Shown piece by piece: positions 1-6,624 of a stretch of DNA of 18,296 nucleotides. The stretch is taken from the NCBI GenBank assembly GCA_003221075.1, contig QHUF01000283.1, forward strand, positions 1 to 18,296, in the 5' to 3' direction. Position 1 is the first letter of the stretch. Every line of letters starts with the position of its first letter. The DNA comes from Gemmatimonadota bacterium (GTDB taxonomy: Bacteria; Gemmatimonadota; Gemmatimonadetes; Gemmatimonadales; GWC2-71-9). The position numbers were made by a program, and so were the translations under genes. The notes under the pieces were generated by a model, which saw only the letters and a program-made list of their open reading frames with translations, did not search any database and was not told the origin of the DNA.

Positions 1-2
1 CG

Positions 3-512
3 CTCTCCTGCACGCTGTCCGACCGGATCGCCGCGGTCGGGATGGTGGGAGCTGCTCTCCTGTTACCGTTCCGCTGGTGCACGGACGAGCGACCGGTGCC
101 GATGATCGCGTTTCACGGGACCGCCGATGCGGCTGCTCCGTATAACGGCGGGTTCTCGTGGGTCGCCCCCCAGCGATTTCAGGGCGTCCGTGCCTTTACG
201 GCGAGTTGGGCTCGAAGAAACCGGTGCCGAACGAATCCGGTCGATTCCGTGGTCGCGAAGGACGTCACGCGCCGCGAATACACGAAGTGCGCTGACGACG
301 CGGCGGTGGTGCTCTATACCATTAAAGGAGGAGGCCACACCTGGCCCGGTGGCCAACCGCTGCCGGAATGGTTCGTCGGGCGCACCAGCAACAGTATCGA
401 CGCATCGAGCCTGATGTGGGCGTTCTTTCGTGCGCATCGGCTTCGAGAGGCGCAGACCGGGGCGCCTCCACCGCCTGCTAGGCTCCGCCCGGCATTCCCG
501 ACACGTAGATGA
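3..512 (+). CDS. PHB depolymerase / LpqC-family esterase, 3' part
   Basis: This is the C-terminal part of an alpha/beta-hydrolase esterase of the polyhydroxybutyrate depolymerase/LpqC/feruloyl esterase group. The frame is open from base 3, so the true start and the nucleophile serine (GxSxG) lie outside the window. Visible family landmarks are the stretch SCTLSDRIAAVGMVG at the window edge, then RPVPMIAFHGTADAAAPYNGG, which carries the expected catalytic Asp, and GGGHTWPGG, which carries the catalytic His. Such enzymes are usually exported and cleave polyester or feruloyl ester bonds; the exact substrate cannot be told from this fragment. The last 35 bases overlap the 3' end of the convergent cupin gene, and the Pro/Arg-rich tail after about base 460 is probably not structured. 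An ATG at base 42 is internal, not the start. Confidence 0.8.
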   Translation, partial: LSCTLSDRIAAVGMVGAALLLPFRWCTDERPVPMIAFHGTADAAAPYNGGFSWVAPQRFQGVRAFTASWARRNRCRTNPVDSVVAKDVTRREYTKCADDAAVVLYTIKGGGHTWPGGQPLPEWFVGRTSNSIDASSLMWAFFRAHRLREAQTGAPPPPARLRPAFPTRR

Positions 513-795
513 CCTGCGCTAATCCGAGCACTTCGATCGTATGCGGCAGGTTCGGCGGCAGGTCGAGCCGGTCTCCAGGCCCGAGGTCGACCGCCTCCGC
601 GCCGGCCGTGACCCGCAGAAAACCCTCGACGACCCAGCGCGTTTCGGGAAACGCGTGCGCGTGCTCGGTCATCCGCGCGCCCGGGAGATCCGACCACCAC
701 GCGGTGACCATGCCTTCGCGCTCGAGCGCGCGACGCAGCGTGGCCACCTGCAGCGGCCCGAGCTGGGGGTCCCAGGGGCGCGCGGCGAGCGTCAC
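478..795 (-). CDS. Small single-domain cupin protein
   Basis: A 105-residue cupin. The first cupin motif is clear: H45-A-H47-AFP-E51, then six residues, then G58, the H-x-H-x3-E-x6-G metal-binding pattern. The second follows as G74-DRLDLPPNLP-H85. H45, H47, E51 and H85 would bind a divalent metal. The protein may bind or turn over a small molecule, or act as a sensor; no substrate can be named. The frame is open up to 912, but I chose the GTG at 795 because it forms a GTGA overlap with the stop of the small membrane protein gene upstream, and residues before it look like out-of-frame sequence. The two genes are probably co-transcribed from the promoter near 982-1010 and translationally coupled. 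The 3' end overlaps the convergent esterase gene. Confidence 0.75.
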   Translation of the reverse strand: MTLAARPWDPQLGPLQVATLRRALEREGMVTAWWSDLPGARMTEHAHAFPETRWVVEGFLRVTAGAEAVDLGPGDRLDLPPNLPHTIEVLGLAQVIYVSGMPGGA

Positions 796-953
796 GATAC
801 GAAGCGCGGCGCGCCCATCAAGATGCGGCGGGCGATCAGGATGATCGCGCCCGCATACAACAGGTGAATCGTGCCGCTCGGCACTTGCGCCACGAACAGC
901 AGCAAGAACCACGTGATCAGCATCACGACAGCGGCGAGCAGTGTGAGATTCAG
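792..953 (-). CDS. 53-aa two-helix membrane protein, apparent CTG start
   Basis: A short frame encodes MNLTLLAAVVMLITWFLL and continues to RRILMGAPRFVS. It has two hydrophobic segments (about residues 3-22 and 30-42) with a short polar turn (QVPSGTIH) between, closing on a basic patch (ARR). This resembles small two-helix proteins of the lmo0937/DUF5670 type, whose function is unknown; the similarity is by eye only. An in-frame TAA at 966-968 bounds the frame. No ATG, GTG or TTG exists before the middle of helix 1, so CTG at 953 is the best start. An AAAGG ribosome-binding sequence (963-967) sits 9 bases before it. The stop overlaps the cupin GTG (GTGA, 792-795). A promoter lies just upstream. 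Confidence 0.72.
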   Translation of the reverse strand: MNLTLLAAVVMLITWFLLLFVAQVPSGTIHLLYAGAIILIARRILMGAPRFVS

Positions 954-981
954 GGCGATTGACCTTTAGGGTCCGAAGCCT

Positions 982-1010
982 ATTCTAGTACCCAGGGACG
1001 GGGAGATCAA
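982..1010 (-). promoter_or_regulatory. Sigma-70-like promoter for the membrane protein-cupin unit
   Basis: On the minus strand, TTGATC (1005-1010) is followed after exactly 17 bases by TAGAAT (982-987), close to the TTGACA-17-TATAAT consensus. Transcription would start near 975. That leaves a leader of about 20 bases holding the AAAGG ribosome-binding site of the 53-aa gene. The consistent order of promoter, leader, ribosome-binding site and CTG supports the assignment. It is a pattern call without experimental data. Confidence 0.55.
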
Positions 1011-1151
1011 ACTATTGAGCCAACAAGCTCGATTGCGGACCCGGATACTGCGGCCCATGTCATGCCCCCACCGTGGGGAAGACAGAATTCGTGGTGAGGG
1101 ACCCATCATTACTTTCGGGCTTCAATAACCCTCTCCGTTTCCTGTAGCAAT

Positions 1152-1194
1152 CGATCGGCCGGTCCATGTTATGTGGTCCCGGCCGATCGTTTTT
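1152..1194 (+). terminator. Strong hairpin with a T-run, terminator-like on the plus strand
   Basis: Two perfectly complementary 11-base arms (CGATCGGCCGG at 1152-1162 and CCGGCCGATCG at 1179-1189) enclose a 16-base loop and are followed by five T's (1190-1194). On the plus strand this is a textbook Rho-independent terminator. Oddly, no plus-strand gene ends here. The minus-strand exchanger gene does end here, with its TAA stop (1169-1171) inside the loop, but on that strand no T-run follows. It may work as a hairpin at the exchanger mRNA 3' end, or end an unannotated plus-strand transcript that starts near 990. Confidence 0.45.
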
Positions 1195-2386
1195 GTGTAA
1201 GCGTCTGCCAGAAGTACTTCCACGCGAGCAGCGGCTGCCCTTTGATCGCGAACCTCACCAACAAGATCACGATCCACAGCGCGTACGCGACCGACACCTC
1301 TTCGCGGAGATGGGGCGACAGGAACTGCACCACCCAGAGGACGAACAGCGCCGTGGCGTCGAACCAATCGAACTCCATGTTCGCGAGCAGCACGAGGCCC
1401 AATCCCGTTTGCAGCAGCGTGAGGATGATCTCCAGGCGCTGACCAGTGTCGAAATGGAAGTCGGCCCAGGTGCCCGTGTGGTGGTAGTGCGAATACCCGT
1501 AGACCAGCGGGATCATCGCGGCGAGCACGGTCCACTGATTGATGTTGCTCGAGACCATGTTCATCAGCGCCATCGGCGCATGCGTCACGCGCCGCGCCCA
1601 CAGGAACGCCGAGACCTTTTCGGGAAACTCCGAGAGGAACGGGGCGACCCATTGCACGAGGACGAACTGGCTGATGCCCAGCGTGGCCGCCAGCGCGAGC
1701 ATCGATTCGAGGAACGGATGCGCCGTGACGTACAAGAGGAGGCCGCCCCCGCCGAACAGCGCACCGATGGCCGCGTGGCGGCGCCAGCCGCGCTGCCGGT
1801 AGGCCCATTGCGAGGCACGCGGGGCGTCGGCGAGCTCGTCGACGTTGTGGGGCGGATTCCGTAACAAGACCACCAGATAGCCGACGTAGAGTAGCAACAG
1901 GACCAACGCGTCGATCCAGCTGATCGACTGCTTCCAGACGATCACGCCAAAGTAGAGCAGCGGCGGAACCAGGCCGATCACCTCGACGGCGTGCTCCGGC
2001 TGGAGCTTGATCGGTGGCACGGGCGGGTCGCCCTGGCGCCGTCCGAAAAACACGAAGACGAAGTAAATCATCGGCCAGCCCAGGCCGAGCAGGAGCCGGA
2101 TCGCGCCGGTCAGATTCGCGATGGCGAGATGTGCGCGCTCGGGATTCCGTCCCGCTTCCCAGGCGATCACCGCCTCGACGGCAAACTCGGGCAGCGTCTG
2201 CAGCCACGCGAGGATCGCCAGCGCGAGGCCTTGCGAAATGAGAAACTGCGCGGCTTCCGCGCCCCAGGCGACGAGGAACGCCGACAGCAGCATGCTCGGG
2301 AAGGTCCACAGTGCCGCGAGCGCCGTGCCTCCCGCCTGCGTCGCCTGGCCGAGTAGCTTTAGGTATGCCGAGATGCGTAGTGACAC
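1169..2386 (-). CDS. CaCA-superfamily cation exchanger (Na+/Ca2+ exchanger-like)
   Basis: A polytopic membrane protein of up to 405 residues with the two inverted alpha-repeats of sodium/calcium exchangers. Repeat 1 holds LAWLQTLPEFAVEAV followed by ANLTGAIRLLLGLG; repeat 2 holds APFLSEFPEKVSAF followed by SSNINQWTVL. Both keep the ion-binding PE dipeptide and a following Asn, but the usual G-T/N-S-x-P-E signature is changed to LQTLPE and LSEFPE, so ion specificity is uncertain. A hydrophilic loop near residues 180-205 separates the halves. The GTG at 2386 gives a full first helix but overlaps the divergent pterin gene by 22 bases. ATG at 2293 would avoid the overlap but shorten helix 1. No convincing ribosome-binding site marks either. 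The stop lies in the loop of a strong hairpin. Confidence 0.85.
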   Translation of the reverse strand: MSLRISAYLKLLGQATQAGGTALAALWTFPSMLLSAFLVAWGAEAAQFLISQGLALAILAWLQTLPEFAVEAVIAWEAGRNPERAHLAIANLTGAIRLLLGLGWPMIYFVFVFFGRRQGDPPVPPIKLQPEHAVEVIGLVPPLLYFGVIVWKQSISWIDALVLLLLYVGYLVVLLRNPPHNVDELADAPRASQWAYRQRGWRRHAAIGALFGGGGLLLYVTAHPFLESMLALAATLGISQFVLVQWVAPFLSEFPEKVSAFLWARRVTHAPMALMNMVSSNINQWTVLAAMIPLVYGYSHYHHTGTWADFHFDTGQRLEIILTLLQTGLGLVLLANMEFDWFDATALFVLWVVQFLSPHLREEVSVAYALWIVILLVRFAIKGQPLLAWKYFWQTLTQKRSAGTT

Positions 2387-2778
2387 GACGGGTCCATTTC
2401 AATGCCGCGCATCGTCTCGCGAATCCGCGCTGGAGTGAAGCGGAAAATGAGCGTGTGTTTGGCATCTGCAACAGCCCCAATTTTCACGGCCACAATTACA
2501 ATCTGGACGTGTCGGTCGAAGGCGAGATCGACGCCGAGACCGGGTACGTGCTCGACATCGGGCGCCTCAAGGAGATCGTGACCGAGTGCCTGGTGCGGCA
2601 CATGGACCACAAGAACCTCAATCTCGACGTGGCCTGGTTTCGTGAGCTGAACCCTACCGTGGAGAACATCGCGGTCGTGTGCTGGCGCGTGCTCGCGCCC
2701 GCCGTCGCCCCCGCCCGGTTGAAGCGCATCCGCCTGTGGGAGACCGAGCGCATCTACGTCGACTACGAAGGAACGTGA
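2365..2778 (+). CDS. 6-pyruvoyl-tetrahydropterin synthase, eukaryote-like type
   Basis: A 137-residue enzyme of the PTPS/QueD family. It converts dihydroneopterin triphosphate to 6-pyruvoyl-tetrahydropterin. Zinc ligands are H16 (AAHRL), H41 and H43 (HGH); the catalytic Cys is C35; the Asp/His pair is D81-H82 (DHKNL); and E126 (WETER) matches the pterin-anchoring Glu. The spacing C-x5-HGH (ICNSPNFHGHNY) is that of animal PTPS, not the C-x3-HGH of queuosine QueD, and the DHKNLNLDV stretch also resembles animal PTPS. The next genes encode GTP cyclohydrolase I and a reductase, supporting a pterin-cofactor role. Start: ATG 2365 is preferred; GTG 2380 is possible. AGG just before the ATG is too close to be a good ribosome-binding site. 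The 5' end overlaps the divergent exchanger gene. Confidence 0.88.
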   Translation: MPRCVVTRRVHFNAAHRLANPRWSEAENERVFGICNSPNFHGHNYNLDVSVEGEIDAETGYVLDIGRLKEIVTECLVRHMDHKNLNLDVAWFRELNPTVENIAVVCWRVLAPAVAPARLKRIRLWETERIYVDYEGT

Positions 2779-2780
2779 GT

Positions 2781-3419
2781 ATGGCGAGAGATCAAATAAA
2801 GTCCGCGAGCCTGCACAGCTTCCACGAGTCCCATACGGAGCCGACTGCGGTGCGCATTCCCTTCCAGACCATCGTCCACGAGATGCTCGAGCAGCTCGGG
2901 GAGGATCCCAAGCGCGAGGGACTCCGGCAGACGCCCGCGCGGGTGGAGGCCTCGCTCAAGTGGCTGACGCGCGGCTACGGCATGGACGTCGAGGAGGTCG
3001 TCGGAGACGCGGTCTTTCATGAGAAGCACGAAAGCATGATCTGCGTGCGCGATATCGAGATCTACTCGATGTGTGAGCACCACATGCTCCCGTTTTTCGG
3101 CAGAGCCCACGTCGCCTACCTGCCCAGCGGCAAGATCGTCGGGTTGTCGAAGATCCCGCGGGTGGTCGAGGTGTTCGCACGCCGCCTGCAGGTACAGGAG
3201 CGGCTCACTGATCAGGTCGCCGAAGCGCTGTGCCGGGTCCTCGACCCGCTCGGCGTGGGTGTCGTGATCGAAGCGTATCACCTCTGCATGATGATGCGCG
3301 GCGTGGAGAAGCAGAATTCCAAGACGGTGACGAGCGCGCTGCGCGGCGCTTTCCGGGACGACGCCAAGACGCGCGATGAATTCCTGCGGCTGGTGCACGG
3401 AGGGGCCGGATTGCCTTGA
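2781..3419 (+). CDS. folE: GTP cyclohydrolase I
   Basis: A 212-residue GTP cyclohydrolase I, which converts GTP to 7,8-dihydroneopterin triphosphate plus formate, the entry to folate, queuosine and biopterin synthesis. The active-site zinc ligands are C98 and H101 (MCEHHMLPF) and C169 (HLCMMMRGVEKQNS). Their 3- and 71-residue spacings equal those of the E. coli enzyme. H100 is the catalytic His. The conserved GLSKIPRVVEVFARRLQVQE segment is intact, and length is normal for the family; the first 20 or so residues are variable. A GAAGGA ribosome-binding site (2767-2772) inside the end of the preceding pterin gene sits 8 bases before ATG 2781. The stop overlaps the TTG of the reductase gene (TTGA), so these genes form one transcription unit. 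Confidence 0.97.
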   Translation: MARDQIKSASLHSFHESHTEPTAVRIPFQTIVHEMLEQLGEDPKREGLRQTPARVEASLKWLTRGYGMDVEEVVGDAVFHEKHESMICVRDIEIYSMCEHHMLPFFGRAHVAYLPSGKIVGLSKIPRVVEVFARRLQVQERLTDQVAEALCRVLDPLGVGVVIEAYHLCMMMRGVEKQNSKTVTSALRGAFRDDAKTRDEFLRLVHGGAGLP

Positions 3420-4114
3420 AGCTCGCGCTCGTGACGGGCGCATCGCGGGGCATCGGCCTCGCGGTCGCGGAAGCGCTGCATGCGACCGGCATGCACGTCG
3501 TGCGTGTGGCGCGGAGCCTGCGCAGTCGGTCGAGCGAGCGGATGACTGACATCCCCTGCGACGTCACCAAGCCGGTCGCCGTGAAATCCTTCGTCGAGGG
3601 GATCGTCCGCGAGCTCGGCCTGCCGGACATCGTGGTCAACAACGCCGGAATCTTCCTCATCAAGCAGCTCGCCGAGACCACGTATGACGACTTCGCGCTC
3701 ACGCTGGCAACCAACCTGACGGCGCCGTTCTTAATCGCGCACGCGCTGGTGCCCGGCATGGTGTCGCGCGGCAGCGGCCATCTCGTCACCGTCGGCTCGA
3801 TCTCAGATTACATCGGGTTTCCCGGCTCCACGGCGTACGCGGCCAGCAAATTCGGCCTGCGGGGCATGCACGAGGTGATCCGCGCCGAGACGGCGCGAAG
3901 CGGGGTGCGTACGACGCTGGTGTCGCCGGGACCGGTGGACACCGACATCTGGGACGCCGTCGATCCCGATTCCAAGCCGGGTTTCACCAAGCGCAAGGAC
4001 ATGATGCGCGCCGAGGACATCGCGGCGGCAGTGGTGTACGCGGTCACGCAGCCGGCGCATGTCGCGGTCACGGAGATCCGGCTGCTCCCGACCCTTTACT
4101 CGCCGAGAGGGTGA
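3416..4114 (+). CDS. Short-chain dehydrogenase/reductase, candidate sepiapterin-type reductase
   Basis: A 232-residue classical SDR. The N-terminal nucleotide motif is TGASRGIG (7-14), NNAG lies at 75-78, and the catalytic set is S128, Y141 and K145 (YAASK). Arginines after the second strand (VVRVARS) favour NADPH. After the active site comes SPGPVDTDIWD, the usual SDR loop. The TTG start overlaps the folE stop (TTGA), with GGAGG upstream inside folE. Position after PTPS and GTP cyclohydrolase I makes reduction of 6-pyruvoyl-tetrahydropterin to a tetrahydrobiopterin-like product the best guess, as sepiapterin reductase does in animals and green sulfur bacteria. Sequence alone only proves an SDR, and it could instead be a FabG-like or unrelated reductase. 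Confidence 0.88.
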   Translation: MKLALVTGASRGIGLAVAEALHATGMHVVRVARSLRSRSSERMTDIPCDVTKPVAVKSFVEGIVRELGLPDIVVNNAGIFLIKQLAETTYDDFALTLATNLTAPFLIAHALVPGMVSRGSGHLVTVGSISDYIGFPGSTAYAASKFGLRGMHEVIRAETARSGVRTTLVSPGPVDTDIWDAVDPDSKPGFTKRKDMMRAEDIAAAVVYAVTQPAHVAVTEIRLLPTLYSPRG

Positions 4115-4120
4115 GCGGCG

Positions 4121-4750
4121 GTGCACATCGAGCTGACGGAGATGCTGCGGTGCCCCGAACCACATCGAGAGGAGATGCTGGTCCTCTCCACGGGCGAAGT
4201 GAAAGACCGCATGGTGCGCTCGGGCCTCATGGGCTGCCCGGTGTGCCACAAGGAGTATCCGATCGTGCGGGGTATCGTGAACTTCCGCCGCAGCCAGGAG
4301 CGGCTGTTGAAAGAGTCGTCCGGCCCGCGCCCCGCGTACGCGCCGCCATCACCGTTGCCATCTGCCGATGCCGCAAAGCTGCAGGCGCTCCTCGAGCTCT
4401 CAGGACCAGGCGGGTACGTCGTACTGGTCGGCGCCGCGGTGCGCCAGGCGCCCCGGCTCAGCAGCTTCATGGACGGGATTCATTTCGTCGGCATCAATCC
4501 GCCACCCGACATGGAGGAGCAGAGCACCTTGTCGCTCGTCTACGCCACCGACAAAGTGCCGCTCCGCACCTCGGTCGCGCGCGGCGTCGTCGTCGGCGCG
4601 GATCTGGCGACCTCGGCCTGGCTCGTCGAAGCGCATCGCGTGCTGCTGCGCGGCCGCCGCTTCGTCGTCGAAAACGAAGAGCCCGAACTTCCGATCGGGC
4701 TCGTCAAGCTGGCGGCGGAACACGGGCTGTGGGTGGGAGAGAAACGGTGA
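4121..4750 (+). CDS. Trm112-like zinc domain protein with a degenerate methyltransferase-like C-terminus
   Basis: A 209-residue protein. Residues 1-55 look like a Trm112/UPF0434 zinc domain: LRCPEPH near residue 10, then GLMGCPVCHKEYPIVRGIVNF around 36-56, giving three Cys and nearby His as likely zinc ligands. After a Pro-rich linker (about 65-80) comes an alpha/beta region (GGYVVLVGAAV, GVVVGADLATSAWLVEAHRVL) that recalls a class I methyltransferase core but lacks a clear SAM-binding GxGxG. It starts at GTG 4121, 6 bases after the reductase stop, and is the last gene of the pterin operon. The function is not known; a binding or scaffold role is possible. A 28-bp palindrome begins 8 bases after its TGA. 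Confidence 0.72.
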   Translation: MHIELTEMLRCPEPHREEMLVLSTGEVKDRMVRSGLMGCPVCHKEYPIVRGIVNFRRSQERLLKESSGPRPAYAPPSPLPSADAAKLQALLELSGPGGYVVLVGAAVRQAPRLSSFMDGIHFVGINPPPDMEEQSTLSLVYATDKVPLRTSVARGVVVGADLATSAWLVEAHRVLLRGRRFVVENEEPELPIGLVKLAAEHGLWVGEKR

Positions 4751-4758
4751 GCAGTGCT

Positions 4759-4786
4759 GTAGGGGCGCAGCATGCTGCGCCCCTAC
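4759..4786. repeat. 28-bp perfect palindrome, copy 1
   Basis: The unit is GTAGGGGCGCAGCA followed directly by its reverse complement, identical in all four copies in this window. In RNA it can form a 12-bp stem with a CAUG loop from either strand. It lies at the convergent junction of the Trm112-like gene and the acyl-CoA synthetase gene. The CTA near its right end (4783-4785) is the TAG stop of the minus-strand synthetase. No clear T-run follows on either strand. Confidence 0.92.
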
Positions 4787-6624
4787 CCCGTTGACTCGAT
4801 CGACGCCGCAATCGCGTCCGACCCGTAGGCCGCGTCGATCCGATCCTTGTATCGCTTCTCGACCACGCGACGTTTCACCTTGAGCGTCGGCGTCAGCTCG
4901 CCCGACTCGATGGTGAAGTCCTCGGGCAGCAGCACGACCTTCTTGGGTGCCTCGAACTTGGCGAGCTCGCGCAGCATGTCCATCACTTCGCGTTCCACCT
5001 TCGCTTGCACGTCGGGCAGCTTGAGCAGCTCGGCGCGCGACGCGTACGTCAGACTCCGCTCCTGCGCCCAGCGCTCGAGGGTGTCGAAGTTCGGCACGAT
5101 GAGAATGATGGGGAACTTGCGGCGATCGCCGTACAGCATGGCGTTGGCGACGAACTTGTTGCGCTTGACCGCCATCTCGATCGGCTGCGGCGCGATGTAC
5201 TTGCCGCCCGCGGTCTTGAGCAGCTCCTTCTTGCGGTCGGTGATTTTCAGATAGCCGTCCGAGTCGAGCTCGCCGATGTCGCCCGTGTGGAGCCAGCCCT
5301 CCGAATCCACAGTCTCGGCAGTCGCCTCGGTCAGTTTGTAGTAGCCCTTCATGATGTTCGGGCCGCGCGCCAGGATCTCGCCGTCCTGCGCGATCTTGAG
5401 CTCGACGCCGGGAATTGCACGGCCGACCGTGCCGAGCTTGATGCGGTGGAGCGGATTGAGCGTCAGCACGGGCGAGGACTCCGTGAGGCCATATCCCTCG
5501 ATGACCGGCAGTCCGGCGCTATAGAAGAACTTGGCGATGTCCGCCGACAGCGGCGCGGCACCGGAGACAAAGAACCGAATCCGGCCGCCCGTGCGCGCCT
5601 TCAGCTTGCTGAAGACCAGCCGGTCGGCAAGCGTCTTCTTGATCTTGAGCCCGCCGGGAATCGGCAGCCCCGCCAGGACCAGGGTTGCCCACCTCTCGCC
5701 GGCGCGCTTTGCCCAGAAAAAGATCGTACGCTTGATGGCGCTGCCCGACAGCGCGTTCTCGAGCACGCGGGCGTACACCTTTTCGTACAGCCGCGGCACC
5801 GACAACACCACCGTTGGTTTCACTTCCCCCAGGTTTGCGGCGACGGTGTCGAACGATTCGGCGTAATTGATGATCACGCCCGCCTGGAAGAGCGTGTAAT
5901 CCACCATCCGCTCGTAGCTGTGCGACAGCGGCAGCATCGACAGGCACTCGTCGCCGGTACCGATCGGAATCATCTGCAGCACGGCCTGCACGTTGGACCA
6001 GATGTTGTGATGCGACAGCATGACGCCTTTGGGATCGCCGGTCGTTCCCGATGTATAGATGAGCGTCGCCAGGTCATCGGGCTGCGCCTCCAGCGCTTCG
6101 TTTCTCCATTTGGGATGCTTCGACGCGGCGGCCCGGCCCTTCGCCTCCATGGCCTCCAGGGAAACGATGCCTTCGCCGCGGCGCTGCGCCGCCGCCGCCG
6201 CCGCGGGGCTGTCGAACACGATGACGTGCTTGAGCCCCGGCAGGTTGCCTTTGACCTCGAGGATTTTATCCAACTGCGCGGCGGTCGAGACGAACGTCGC
6301 GACCGCTTCCGAGTCGCGCAGGATGTATTCGGTCTGCTTCGGGGTGAGGGTCGGGTAGATGGGGACGTCCGTGGCGCGCGCCGTCAGGCAGGCGTAATCG
6401 CCCAGCGCCCATTCCGGGCGATTCTCCGAGACGATCGCGACCTTGTCGCCCGGTTTGATGCCCAGCTCCCGAAGGCCGAGGGAGATCGCCTGTACGCGCT
6501 CGAGCGTTTGGCGATGGGTAATGGCGACCCAGACGCCGCCCACCTTCGATCGGAACGCCGCGGGCAGGCCGGCGTGCCGGTCCACCGTGGTGAAGAACAG
6601 CTGGTTGAGCGTGCCTCGGTTCAT
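4783..6624 (-). CDS. Long-chain fatty-acid--CoA ligase (AMP-binding, FadD15/FAA1-like)
   Basis: A 613-residue adenylate-forming enzyme that activates fatty acids to acyl-CoA through an acyl-AMP. The phosphate-binding motif YTSGTTGDPKG lies at about 190-200. Downstream are VSGAAPLS, EGYGLTESSP (substrate and adenine contacts), GWLHTGDIGELDSDGYLKI and DRKKELLKTAGGKYIAP, containing the hinge and the lid. The C-terminal region TPTLKVKRRVVEKRYK carries the catalytic-type Lys. Length suits the long-chain group. ATG 6624 overlaps the stop of the upstream lipoprotein gene (ATGA), with GGAG 8 bases before it, so the two are translationally coupled. Its TAG stop is supplied by palindrome copy 1. Role: membrane-associated lipid activation for beta-oxidation or phospholipid synthesis. 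Confidence 0.95.
   Translation of the reverse strand: MNRGTLNQLFFTTVDRHAGLPAAFRSKVGGVWVAITHRQTLERVQAISLGLRELGIKPGDKVAIVSENRPEWALGDYACLTARATDVPIYPTLTPKQTEYILRDSEAVATFVSTAAQLDKILEVKGNLPGLKHVIVFDSPAAAAAAQRRGEGIVSLEAMEAKGRAAASKHPKWRNEALEAQPDDLATLIYTSGTTGDPKGVMLSHHNIWSNVQAVLQMIPIGTGDECLSMLPLSHSYERMVDYTLFQAGVIINYAESFDTVAANLGEVKPTVVLSVPRLYEKVYARVLENALSGSAIKRTIFFWAKRAGERWATLVLAGLPIPGGLKIKKTLADRLVFSKLKARTGGRIRFFVSGAAPLSADIAKFFYSAGLPVIEGYGLTESSPVLTLNPLHRIKLGTVGRAIPGVELKIAQDGEILARGPNIMKGYYKLTEATAETVDSEGWLHTGDIGELDSDGYLKITDRKKELLKTAGGKYIAPQPIEMAVKRNKFVANAMLYGDRRKFPIILIVPNFDTLERWAQERSLTYASRAELLKLPDVQAKVEREVMDMLRELAKFEAPKKVVLLPEDFTIESGELTPTLKVKRRVVEKRYKDRIDAAYGSDAIAASIESTG

Noticed and set aside
1122..2480. 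A 452-codon minus-strand frame covering the exchanger
   Set aside because: Arg-rich shadow in another frame of the exchanger gene, whose own frame has membrane helices and both alpha-repeats.
2365..3419. Queuosine pathway (queD plus folE)
   Set aside because: The PTPS has C-x5-HGH spacing, not the C-x3-HGH of QueD, and no queC, queE or queF is adjacent. Not fully excluded without a family tree.
4759..4786. The 28-bp palindromes as ordinary Rho-independent terminators
   Set aside because: The stem is strong, but no consistent T-run follows on either strand and one copy is inside a coding region, so a plain intrinsic terminator does not explain the family.
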